Shown here piece after piece: positions 6,757 through 13,606 of a stretch of DNA of 14,872 nt. The notes beneath the pieces are model-generated. The model worked only from the letters and a program-made list of their open reading frames with translations. It was not told the origin of the DNA and made no database searches. Source of the stretch: Gammaproteobacteria bacterium (GTDB taxonomy: Bacteria; Pseudomonadota; Gammaproteobacteria; JAJDOJ01); assembly GCA_027030565.1 (NCBI GenBank), contig JALVEU010000080.1, positions 1-14,872 of the forward strand. The letters run 5' to 3'. The first letter of the stretch is position 1. Each line of letters begins with the position of its first letter. Made by a program: the position numbers and the translations under genes.

Positions 6757-7465
6757 GCAGGTGGTGCTGGATACGGAGACCACAGGTCTTGAAGTGGAGC
6801 AGGGCCATCAGATCATCGAGATCGGCTGCGTGGAACTGGTCGACCGGCGGCTGACCGGGCGCGATTTCCACCATTATCTGCGTCCGGATCGGGAGATCGA
6901 GGAGGGCGCCGAGGCCGTGCACGGCATCTCCAACGCCTTTCTGGCCGACAAACCGCGTTTCGCCGATATCGTCGACGAGTTCCTGGGCTACGTGGAGGGG
7001 GCCGAGCTCGTCATCCACAACGCACCGTTCGACGTGGGGTTCATCAATGCCGAGATCCACCGGCTGGGCCGGGGCCTGAAACGTATCGATGAACTGTGTC
7101 CCATCGTCGACACCCTGGTGATGGCGCGGCGCAGGCATCCGGGACAGCGCAACTCGCTGGATGCCCTGTGCAAGCGCTACGGCATCGACAACTCGCAGCG
7201 TGAGCTGCATGGAGCGCTGCTCGACGCCCGCATCCTGGCCGAGGTCTATCTGGCCATGACAGGGGGACAGGTGGCGCTGAGCCTGGCCGGAGACCCGTTG
7301 GGCGAGGACGGCGAACGGATCCGGCGCCTGCCAGCCGACCGGCCGAGACTGCGCGTGATTCGCGCCACCGAGGACGAACGGCGCGCACACGAGGCGCGCC
7401 TGGCGGAGATCGATGCGGCCAGCGGCGGGCGTTGCCTGTGGAGAAGTCTCGATCTCGCCGATTGA
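6749..7465 (+). CDS. dnaQ: DNA polymerase III epsilon subunit, proofreading 3'-5' exonuclease
   Basis: A 238-residue DEDDh exonuclease matching the replicative proofreading subunit; E. coli DnaQ has 243 residues. Exo I is VLDTETTGL (Asp8, Glu10), the HGIS block is at 58-61, Exo II is HNAPFDVGFIN (Asp95), and Exo III is ELHGALLDAR (His154, Asp159). NSLDALCKRYGID (135-147) is family-typical. After the exonuclease domain, QVALSL (174-179) sits where E. coli epsilon has its QTSMAF sliding-clamp motif. The rest forms the C-terminal segment that binds the polymerase alpha subunit in the family. The ATG at 6749 follows a strong GGGGAGG ribosome-binding site (6734-6740) and lies inside rnhA, so the two are cotranscribed. 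The rnhA-dnaQ order is as in many gammaproteobacteria, which separates it from other DEDDh enzymes. Confidence 0.95.
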   Translation: MRRQVVLDTETTGLEVEQGHQIIEIGCVELVDRRLTGRDFHHYLRPDREIEEGAEAVHGISNAFLADKPRFADIVDEFLGYVEGAELVIHNAPFDVGFINAEIHRLGRGLKRIDELCPIVDTLVMARRRHPGQRNSLDALCKRYGIDNSQRELHGALLDARILAEVYLAMTGGQVALSLAGDPLGEDGERIRRLPADRPRLRVIRATEDERRAHEARLAEIDAASGGRCLWRSLDLAD

Positions 7466-7508
7466 CTGCCCGCCCGCGCCCCATGTGAGGTGTGGGGTCG
7501 GGGAAGGC

Positions 7509-8465
7509 TCAATTGAGTATGATGCGGTTCTTGCCCTGAGCCTTGGCCAGGGCGAGGTTTTCCTCGGCCTTGGACACCAGGGCCGAGCTGCTGATGGGGG
7601 CCTCGCCATGGGCCAGACTCACGGCACCGATGGAGACCGTCACCGGGAGCCGCGTCTGCTCGGTCTCGATTCCTCGGCGATGGATCACGTTGAGGAGCCG
7701 GGCGATGGCCGCCGCCGGCGAGCGTTCGGCGCTGGTGTAGTACATCAGCACGGCATAGCAACCGCCGCCCCAGCGGGCCACGTCGTCCAGGGGGCGCACG
7801 GAACGGCGCAGGCGCCGGCCCACGGTGCGCAGCACCTCGTCACCGGTCTCGTACCCGTAGCGTTCGTTGATGTGGGCCAGCCCGTCGATGTCCACCAGCG
7901 AGAAGCTCAAGGCGCCGTAGCGCGTCGAGACCTGGCGCAGGAGCACCTCCAGACGCTCCATGGCGTAGCGGCGGTTGCCCATCTGGGTGATGGGATCGAT
8001 GGCGTTGATCCGGCGCAGCTGCTCGTTCTCCGCCTCCATGGCGCTGGCGGTCTCGAGCAACGTGTTCTGCAGTGAGGCCATGCGACCGGCGGCATAGACC
8101 CGGGCGACGAGCTCCGCCTCGTTGAAGGGTTTGCGCAAGTAGTCGTCCACACCATGGGCAAAGGCCTCGATCATGGCCTCGTCGCCCTCCTTGCCCGTGA
8201 ACATGATCACCGCGGTGTAACGCTGGTTGCGCTCGTCCATCTGGCGAATGGCCTCGAGCAGTTCAAGCCCGTCCATGCCGGGCATGATCCAGTCCACCAG
8301 CACCACGTCGGCGGTGCGTTCGTTCAGCATCTCCAACGCGTCGGCCGCATTCTCCGCCAGGCGCACGTCCTGACACCCGGAGCCCTTGAGGGCCGAGGCC
8401 ACCACCGTGCGGCTGAACTGCATGTCGTCCACCACTATCACCGAGAAATCGTCGACCAGGACCAC
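7509..8465 (-). CDS. Response regulator: receiver domain fused to a degenerate GGDEF domain
   Basis: A 318-residue, two-domain signalling protein. The receiver (about 7-125) has the acidic pair Asp13/Asp14, phospho-acceptor Asp58 in LVDWIMPGMDG, Thr90 in MFTGKEG, and Lys112 in YLRKPF, so it should be phosphorylatable. A helical linker (about 126-155) leads to a GGDEF-type domain beginning with DPITQMGNRRYAME (157-170) and containing VDIDGLAHINERYGYETGDE. The active-site signature reads RWGGGCYAVL (231-240) instead of RxGGDEF, so diguanylate cyclase activity is doubtful. The GTG at 8465 is chosen because a GGAG lies six bases before it and the receiver starts right after. No sensor kinase is adjacent. 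It may be an effector or c-di-GMP/GTP-binding regulator; that is inference. Confidence 0.92.
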   Translation of the reverse strand: MVLVDDFSVIVVDDMQFSRTVVASALKGSGCQDVRLAENAADALEMLNERTADVVLVDWIMPGMDGLELLEAIRQMDERNQRYTAVIMFTGKEGDEAMIEAFAHGVDDYLRKPFNEAELVARVYAAGRMASLQNTLLETASAMEAENEQLRRINAIDPITQMGNRRYAMERLEVLLRQVSTRYGALSFSLVDIDGLAHINERYGYETGDEVLRTVGRRLRRSVRPLDDVARWGGGCYAVLMYYTSAERSPAAAIARLLNVIHRRGIETEQTRLPVTVSIGAVSLAHGEAPISSSALVSKAEENLALAKAQGKNRIILN

Positions 8466-8597
8466 CTGCGGCTCCGAAATGCAGTGAAATATGCACCGAT
8501 TGTACGGGACGGCATCCCTGGGGCTGTGACTCAGCCCGCAGCTTGGTGAGTGTGACGATGCAAGCGATCGGCGGGGTGCTGCGCCGCGGCCCGATCC
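8466..8597 (-). promoter_or_regulatory. Region between rnt and the receiver-GGDEF gene, with candidate -10 and hairpin
   Basis: On the minus strand a TACAAT (8499-8504), five of six matches to the sigma-70 -10 element, lies about 34 bases before the GTG. No good -35 is visible, and a short dyad GGGA-5-TCCC at 8506-8518 covers that side. A perfect 6-bp hairpin, GGGCTG-5-CAGCCC at 8521-8537, without a T-run, lies between the rnt stop and that -10. It could weakly separate the two genes. Confidence 0.35.
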
Positions 8598-9263
8598 TCA
8601 ACGGTTGCCCTGGGCGCGCTCCTCCGCCGGCGGCCATGCGGAGGTTTCACACAGTGCGTGCCAGCGGTTCACCACCGTGCAGAACAGTTCGGCCGTCTTT
8701 TGCGCGTCGTAGACAGCCGAATGGGCTTCTTTGCTGTCGAACGGGATCCCGGCGGCCTCGAGAATACGCGAGAGTACGGTCTGGCCATAGCACACGGCTC
8801 CGAGGGTGACGGTGTCCAGGGCGCTGAAGGGGTGGAAGGGATTGCGCTTGATGCCGGTGCGTTCCACCGCGGCATTCAGGAAGGCGAGATCGAAGGCCGC
8901 ATTGTGCCCCACCAGGATGGCGCGGGTGCACGCGTTGGCCTTGACCGCCTTGCGCACCTTGCTGAACACGTGGCCCAGGGCCTGCTGTTCGGGCACGGCG
9001 ATGCGCAGGGGATGATACGGGTCGATCTTGTTGACGCTGAGCGAGGCCTCGTCCAGGTTGGCGCCTTCGAACGGCACCACCTGGGTGGCGACGGTCTCCG
9101 CGGGTTCCAGGAAGCCCTTCTCGTCCATGCGCAGCAGCACGGCAGCGATCTCCAGCAGGGCGTCGTGCTTCGGATCGAAACCCCCGGTCTCCACGTCCAC
9201 CACCACGGGCAGGAAACCGCGAAAACGTTTGCCGATCGGGTGGTCGACTCGATGCTCACTCAT
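8598..9263 (-). CDS. rnt: Ribonuclease T
   Basis: A 221-residue DEDDh exoribonuclease; E. coli RNase T has 215 residues. It trims 3' ends of tRNA, 5S and 23S rRNA precursors as a homodimer. VVVDVETGGFDP gives Asp23 and Glu25, GHNAAFDLAF gives Asp125, and AHSAVYDAQ gives His181 and Asp186. These are the same numbers as in the E. coli enzyme as I recall it. FRGFLPV before motif I, and KRNPFHPFSALDT (139-151), are RNase T features absent from DnaQ. Of the four substrate-stacking phenylalanines known in E. coli, Phe29, Phe124 and Phe146 are present, while position 77 is valine. The ATG at 9263 is the natural start but its ribosome-binding site is poor. It diverges from aceE; the receiver-GGDEF gene follows on the same strand after 132 bases. 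Confidence 0.95.
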   Translation of the reverse strand: MSEHRVDHPIGKRFRGFLPVVVDVETGGFDPKHDALLEIAAVLLRMDEKGFLEPAETVATQVVPFEGANLDEASLSVNKIDPYHPLRIAVPEQQALGHVFSKVRKAVKANACTRAILVGHNAAFDLAFLNAAVERTGIKRNPFHPFSALDTVTLGAVCYGQTVLSRILEAAGIPFDSKEAHSAVYDAQKTAELFCTVVNRWHALCETSAWPPAEERAQGNR

Positions 9264-9491
9264 GCTCGCAGCTTACCGGAACGCGGGACCGAATGCGACG
9301 GGCGAGGTGGGCACTGGGTACCAGAGTCCGCCCGGTACCTCCTACGGCCGCGGCCGCTGCAAGGCCTCATCCAGGAGTGGTATTCTTCGCCCTTTTCTCC
9401 CGTGCCTGTGGCCCCTGGACCCCGTGAAGCGGCCTCGGTGCCGCGCCGGGTGGCCCCTGGCTGAGCCGCTGCCAGTGATCTCGAGGTGGGT
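9264..9491. promoter_or_regulatory. Divergent intergenic region upstream of aceE, with direct repeats and dyads
   Basis: These 228 bases separate the divergent rnt and aceE genes and must carry the promoter of the pyruvate dehydrogenase operon. The palindrome GGTACC occurs twice, at 9317-9322 and 9334-9339, inside a possible hairpin that pairs GAGGT at 9304 with ACCTC at 9337. An 11-base direct repeat, GTGGCCCCTGG, is at 9408-9418 and 9450-9460, 42 bases apart. No open frame of note lies here. Confidence 0.45.
9357..9386 (+). promoter_or_regulatory. Candidate sigma-70 promoter for aceE-aceF-lpdA
   Basis: TGGTATTCT (9378-9386) reads as an extended -10 element (TG-n-TATTCT) in an otherwise very GC-rich region. 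The -35 side, CTGCAA at 9357-9362, is poor and the spacer is 18 bases. This is the best promoter match seen upstream of aceE, but the evidence is only sequence similarity. Confidence 0.3.
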
Positions 9492-12164
9492 ATGAACGAC
9501 CAGATCGACCTGCAACACGATCCGGATCCCGAGGAGACGCGGGAGTGGATCGAGGCCCTGGAGGCCGTCATCGAAAAGGAAGGGGGACGCCGGGCCCATT
9601 ACCTGCTCGAGCAGCTCATCGATCAGGCACGACGCTCGGGCGTGAACCTCCCTTACAAGGCGACCACGGCCTACGTCAACACCATCCCGCCCCATCTGCA
9701 GGAAAAGATGCCGGCGGATGCGGATCCGGCCATGGAACGACGCATCCGGTCCTTTATTCGATGGAACGCCATGGCCATGGTGGTGCGGGCCAACCGCGAG
9801 TCCTCGGAGCTCGGCGGCCACATCGCCACCTTCGCTTCCTCGGCCACGCTCTACGACGTGGGCTTCAACCACTTCTGGCGGGCGCCTTCCCACGAGCATG
9901 GCGGGGATCTCATCTACTTCCAGGGCCACTCCTCGCCCGGTATCTATGCCCGGGCCTTCCTGGAGGGCCGCTTCACCGAGGAGCAGCTGGACAATTTCCG
10001 CCAGGAGGTGGACGGCAACGGGCTGTCCTCGTACCCGCACCCCTGGCTCATGCCCCATTTCTGGCAGTTTCCCACGGTCTCCATGGGGTTGGGGCCCATC
10101 ATGAGCATCTACCAGGCCCGGTTCCTGCGTTACATGCACGACCGCGGGCTGGCCAACACGCGCGGCCGCCAGGTCTGGGCGATCATCGGTGACGGCGAGG
10201 TGGACGAGCCAGAGACGCTGGGGTCCATTTCGCTGGCCGCCCGCGAGCGCTTGGACAATCTCACCTGGGTCATCAATTGCAACCTGCAGCGTCTGGACGG
10301 TCCCGTGCGCGGCAACGGCAAGATCATCCAGGAACTGGAGGCCATCTTCCGCGGCGCCGGCTGGAACGTCATCAAGGTGATCTGGGGGGGATACTGGGAT
10401 CCGCTGTTGGCCCGGGACACCAAGGGGCTGTTGCGCAAGCGCATGGAGGAGGCGGTCGACGGCGACTATCAGAACTACAAGGCCAAGGACGGCGCCTACG
10501 TGCGCAAGCACTTCTTCGGCAAGTATCCGGAGCTGCTGGACATGGTGGCCACCATGTCCGACGAGGACATCTGGCGGCTGAACCGCGGCGGACACGACCC
10601 GCACAAGGTCTACGCCGCCTACGCGGCGGCCCTCAAGCACAAGGGCCAGCCCACCGTGATCCTGGCCAAGACGGTCAAGGGCTACGGCATGGGGGCCTCG
10701 GGCGAGGCGCGCATGGGCACCCACAGCCAGAAAAAGATGGACCTGGAGGACATGAAGCGCTTCCGGGACCGCTACAACCTGCCACTGACCGACGAGGAAG
10801 TGGCCGAGGCCAAGTACTACCGCCCGCCCGAAGACAGCGAGGAGATCCGTTACCTCAAGGCACGGCGCGAGAAGCTGGGCGGCTTCATTCCCGTGCGCCA
10901 GGTGCTGGGCACGCCGCTGGAGATCCCACCCCTGGAATATTTCAAGCCCCTGCTCGAAGGCAGCGGCGAGCGCCAGATGTCCACCACCATGGCCTTCGTG
11001 CGCCTGCTCACCCTGCTCACCCGGGACAAGAACATCGGCAAGCACGTGGTCCCCATCGTGCCGGACGAGGCGCGCACCTTCGGCATGGAAGGGCTGTTTC
11101 GCCAGCTGGGGATCTATTCATCGGTGGGGCAACTCTACGAGCCGCAGGACCGCGACCAGGTCATGTACTATCGCGAGGACAAGCGCGGTCAGATCCTCGA
11201 GGAGGGTATCACCGAGGCAGGGGCCATGTCGTCCTGGATCGCCGCGGCCACCGCCTACAGCACCCACGGGGTCAACATGATCCCATTCTATATCTTCTAT
11301 TCCATGTTCGGCTTTCAGCGGGTGGGGGATCTCATCTGGGCCGCCGGCGACATGCAGGCGCGTGGCTTCCTCATCGGCGGCACGGCGGGCCGCACCACGC
11401 TGGCGGGCGAGGGCTTGCAGCATCAGGACGGACACAATCTGGTCACGGCCCAGTCGGTGCCCAACTGCGTGAGCTACGATCCCACCTTCGCCTATGAGCT
11501 GGCGGTGATCATCCACGAGGGGATGCGGCGCATGTTCGTGGAGCAGGACAACGTGTTCTATTACATCACCGCCATGAACGAGAACTATCCCCAACCGCCC
11601 ATGCCGGCAGGGGTGGAGGAGGGCATCGTGCGCGGGATATACCGGTTGCAAAAGGGCGGACGCAAGAAGCTGCGTGTGCAGCTCATGGGCAGCGGCGCCA
11701 TCCTGCGCGAGGTGATCGCCGCGGCCGGGCTGCTGCGCGAAGACTGGAACGTGGATGCCGACGTGTGGAGCGTGACCAGCTTCAACGAGTTGAAGCGCGA
11801 CGCCGCCGACGCCGAGCGCTGGAACCTGCTGCACCCGGACCAGCCACCGCGCAAGAGCTATCTCGAGCAGGCCTTGGACGGGGTCAAGGGACCGTTCGTC
11901 GCCGCCACCGACTACATCAAGAATTACGCCGACCAGGTGCGCGCCTGGATCCCGGGGACCTATGTGGTGCTGGGCACGGACGGCTTTGGCCGCTCGGATA
12001 CCCGAGCCAAGCTGCGTCGCCATTTCGAGGTGGACCGCCATTACGTGACGGTCGCCGCGTTGCACGCCCTGGCGCGCGACGGGCTGGTGGAGCCGGCCCG
12101 CGTGGCCGAGGCGATCCAGCGCTACGGGCTGGACGCCGACAAGATCAATCCACTGTATGCGTAA
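9492..12164 (+). CDS. aceE: Pyruvate dehydrogenase E1 component, homodimeric type
   Basis: An 890-residue E1 of the single-chain AceE type (E. coli 887). It decarboxylates pyruvate with thiamine diphosphate and acetylates the lipoyl groups of AceF. The N-terminal region contains YVNTIPP (61-67), and GGHIATFASSATLYDVGFNH (108-127) is highly conserved. GHSSPGIYARAFLEGR follows (145-160). The ThDP/Mg motif starts at GDGEVDEPE (233-241) and ends in INCNLQRLDG (261-270). KTVKGYGMG (393-401) and the THSQKKM loop (410-416) are typical. EEGITEAGAMSSW (570-582) carries the glutamate that activates ThDP, and FGFQRVGDLIWAAGD the pyrimidine site. The ATG at 9492 has GAGG five bases upstream; a GTG at 9486 would add two residues. 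Nine bases separate it from aceF. Confidence 0.98.
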   Translation: MNDQIDLQHDPDPEETREWIEALEAVIEKEGGRRAHYLLEQLIDQARRSGVNLPYKATTAYVNTIPPHLQEKMPADADPAMERRIRSFIRWNAMAMVVRANRESSELGGHIATFASSATLYDVGFNHFWRAPSHEHGGDLIYFQGHSSPGIYARAFLEGRFTEEQLDNFRQEVDGNGLSSYPHPWLMPHFWQFPTVSMGLGPIMSIYQARFLRYMHDRGLANTRGRQVWAIIGDGEVDEPETLGSISLAARERLDNLTWVINCNLQRLDGPVRGNGKIIQELEAIFRGAGWNVIKVIWGGYWDPLLARDTKGLLRKRMEEAVDGDYQNYKAKDGAYVRKHFFGKYPELLDMVATMSDEDIWRLNRGGHDPHKVYAAYAAALKHKGQPTVILAKTVKGYGMGASGEARMGTHSQKKMDLEDMKRFRDRYNLPLTDEEVAEAKYYRPPEDSEEIRYLKARREKLGGFIPVRQVLGTPLEIPPLEYFKPLLEGSGERQMSTTMAFVRLLTLLTRDKNIGKHVVPIVPDEARTFGMEGLFRQLGIYSSVGQLYEPQDRDQVMYYREDKRGQILEEGITEAGAMSSWIAAATAYSTHGVNMIPFYIFYSMFGFQRVGDLIWAAGDMQARGFLIGGTAGRTTLAGEGLQHQDGHNLVTAQSVPNCVSYDPTFAYELAVIIHEGMRRMFVEQDNVFYYITAMNENYPQPPMPAGVEEGIVRGIYRLQKGGRKKLRVQLMGSGAILREVIAAAGLLREDWNVDADVWSVTSFNELKRDAADAERWNLLHPDQPPRKSYLEQALDGVKGPFVAATDYIKNYADQVRAWIPGTYVVLGTDGFGRSDTRAKLRRHFEVDRHYVTVAALHALARDGLVEPARVAEAIQRYGLDADKINPLYA

Positions 12165-12173
12165 GGGGCCGGG

Positions 12174-13469
12174 ATGAGCGAGCTGAGAGAGATCCGTGTC
12201 CCCGACATCGGGGATTTCGATCAGGTGGAGGTGATCGAGGTCTTGGTGCAGCCCGGCGATCACGTGAACGCCGAGGACTCCCTCATCACCCTGGAGTCCG
12301 ACAAGGCCTCCATGGAGATCCCGTCGCCGATCTCGGGCGTCGTCAAGGAGGTCAAGGTGGCGGTGGGCGATCGGGTCTCGCAGGGCGATCTCATCGCCAT
12401 TGCGGAGTTGGACGCTGAGACAGGGGCGGGGTCGGAAGAGGCCGCCGAGGTGCCCCCGGAGCCGCCGGCCGAGCCCGCCACCGCACCCGAGCCCCCTCCA
12501 GCGCAGCCCCCGGCGGTGAAGGCGCCCGCCGAGGCACGCCCCTCGCCCACGGCGCACATCCCGGCCGAGTCCTTCCGCAAGGCGCACGCCAGTCCGGCCG
12601 TGCGGCGGTTCGCCCGCGAGCTCGGCGTGGACCTCACCCAGGTGCAGGGCACCGGTCCCAAGGGGCGGATCCGGAAGGCGGACGTGCAGGCCTTCGTGAA
12701 GAAGGCGCTGGCCCAGGGCGGTACCGGTGGTTTGTTCGTGGAGGAGATGCCGGAGATCGACTTCGCGCAGTTCGGTGAGATCGAGATCCAGCCGCTGACG
12801 CGGATCAACAAGCTCACGGGCAAGGTCTTACATCGCAACTGGGTGCGCATCCCGCATGTGACCCAGTTCGACGAGGCCGACATCACGGACCTGGAGAGCT
12901 TTCGCAAGGAGCTGAACGCGGAATACCAGCCGCAGGGGATCAAGATCACCATCCTGTCCTTCCTCATCAAGGCGGTGGTCTCGGCCCTCCGCCAGTTCCC
13001 GCGGTTCAATTCCTCCCTCGACGCATCGGGTGAGAACCTGATACTGAAACGCTACTACCACATCGGCGTGGCGGTGGACACACCGCAAGGCCTGGTGGTG
13101 CCGGTCGTTCGGGATGCCGATCGCAAGAGCCTGGTGGAGATCGCCGAGGAACTGATCGAGGTCAGCGGCCGGGCCCGCGAGGGTAAGCTCTCGCCCAAGG
13201 ACATGCAGGGTGGAACCTTCAGTATCTCCAGTCTCGGCGGCATCGGCGGCACGGCCTTCACGCCCATCGTCAATGCCCCGGAGGTGGCCATCCTCGGGGT
13301 GTCGCGCGCGCAGCGGAAACCGGTCTACAAGGAAGGCGAGTTCGTCCCACGACTCATCCTGCCGCTGTCGCTGTCCTACGACCACCGGGTCATCGACGGG
13401 GCCGACGGGGCGCGCTTCACCAGCGCCCTCAACAAGCTCCTGTCCGACACGCGGCGGATGTTGCTGTGA
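12174..13469 (+). CDS. aceF: Dihydrolipoamide acetyltransferase (PDH E2), single lipoyl domain
   Basis: A 431-residue E2 core subunit that transfers acetyl groups from lipoyl to CoA. One lipoyl domain (about 1-80) carries Lys44 in LESDKASMEIP. A Pro/Ala/Glu-rich swinging linker covers about 82-136. The peripheral subunit-binding domain (about 138-178) contains SPAVRRFARELGVDL and GTGPKGRI. The catalytic domain (about 200-431) ends with SLSYDHRVIDGADGARF, where His404 and Asp408 are catalytic, and GGTFSISSLGGIGG (346-359) is family-typical. E. coli AceF has three lipoyl domains, so this is the short form found in many other bacteria. AAGGGG lies just before the ATG, overlapping the aceE stop region. 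The lipoyl coding region shares a 51-bp perfect repeat with lpdA. A 137-base structured gap separates the two genes. Confidence 0.97.
   Translation: MSELREIRVPDIGDFDQVEVIEVLVQPGDHVNAEDSLITLESDKASMEIPSPISGVVKEVKVAVGDRVSQGDLIAIAELDAETGAGSEEAAEVPPEPPAEPATAPEPPPAQPPAVKAPAEARPSPTAHIPAESFRKAHASPAVRRFARELGVDLTQVQGTGPKGRIRKADVQAFVKKALAQGGTGGLFVEEMPEIDFAQFGEIEIQPLTRINKLTGKVLHRNWVRIPHVTQFDEADITDLESFRKELNAEYQPQGIKITILSFLIKAVVSALRQFPRFNSSLDASGENLILKRYYHIGVAVDTPQGLVVPVVRDADRKSLVEIAEELIEVSGRAREGKLSPKDMQGGTFSISSLGGIGGTAFTPIVNAPEVAILGVSRAQRKPVYKEGEFVPRLILPLSLSYDHRVIDGADGARFTSALNKLLSDTRRMLL
12279..12329 (+). repeat. 51-bp perfect direct repeat, aceF copy
   Basis: This stretch encodes the lipoyl-lysine loop (from Ser36 of AceF through the Pro after SMEIPS) and is identical base for base to 13712-13762 in lpdA. 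Bases on both sides differ. Protein conservation explains the amino-acid match but not identity at every third codon position. Confidence 0.95.
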
Positions 13470-13606
13470 GCCACGCACGATGAGATCGCAGAGTGCGCAC
13501 AGATGGATCGAAGGGCCGTGGCCCCATGCGGATGGGGTGATCCGTCCGTGCTTCGTGCGTGTTCTCTGCGCCTCCCTTGCGAATGAACCACAGAGGATCT
13601 GAGCCC
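13470..13606 (+). other. aceF-lpdA intergenic region with long inverted repeat
   Basis: This 137-base gap breaks the otherwise tight spacing of the operon. It contains the 84-nt nested inverted repeat at 13487-13570 and an AGAGGA ribosome-binding site (13592-13597) for lpdA. I see no independent promoter and no T-run after the hairpin. Confidence 0.6.
13487..13570. repeat. Long nested imperfect inverted repeat (84 nt)
   Basis: Four stems nest inside one another. CGCAGAG 13487-13493 pairs with CTCTGCG 13564-13570. CGCAC 13496-13500 pairs with GTGCG 13555-13559. GATGGATC 13502-13509 pairs with GATCCGTC 13539-13546 with one wobble. CCCCAT 13522-13527 pairs with ATGGGG 13532-13537. A competing small hairpin, GGGC-4-GCCC, is at 13513-13524. 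It could be a dispersed palindromic unit or an mRNA-processing or attenuation structure. Confidence 0.75.

Noticed and set aside
7466..7508. Possible bidirectional terminator between dnaQ and the receiver-GGDEF gene
   Set aside because: Only a 5-bp stem (CCCCA 7479-7483 with TGGGG 7493-7497) with a nine-base loop and no T-run is present.
9304..9341. Possible PdhR operator at the CTGGGTACCAG dyad
   Set aside because: The known PdhR box needs TTGGT-3-ACCAA. Here the half-sites are closer together and lack the AT flanks.
9342..11045. A 567-codon open frame on the minus strand inside aceE
   Set aside because: It lies opposite the highly conserved aceE frame, its product is repetitive His/Gly/Leu/Val-rich text with no recognisable domain, and GC-rich genes usually leave such antisense frames open.
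11118..12587. A 489-codon minus-strand open frame across the aceE-aceF junction
   Set aside because: It spans two conserved genes and has no motif of its own; its Gly/Arg/Leu-rich start mirrors the Pro/Ala linker of aceF.
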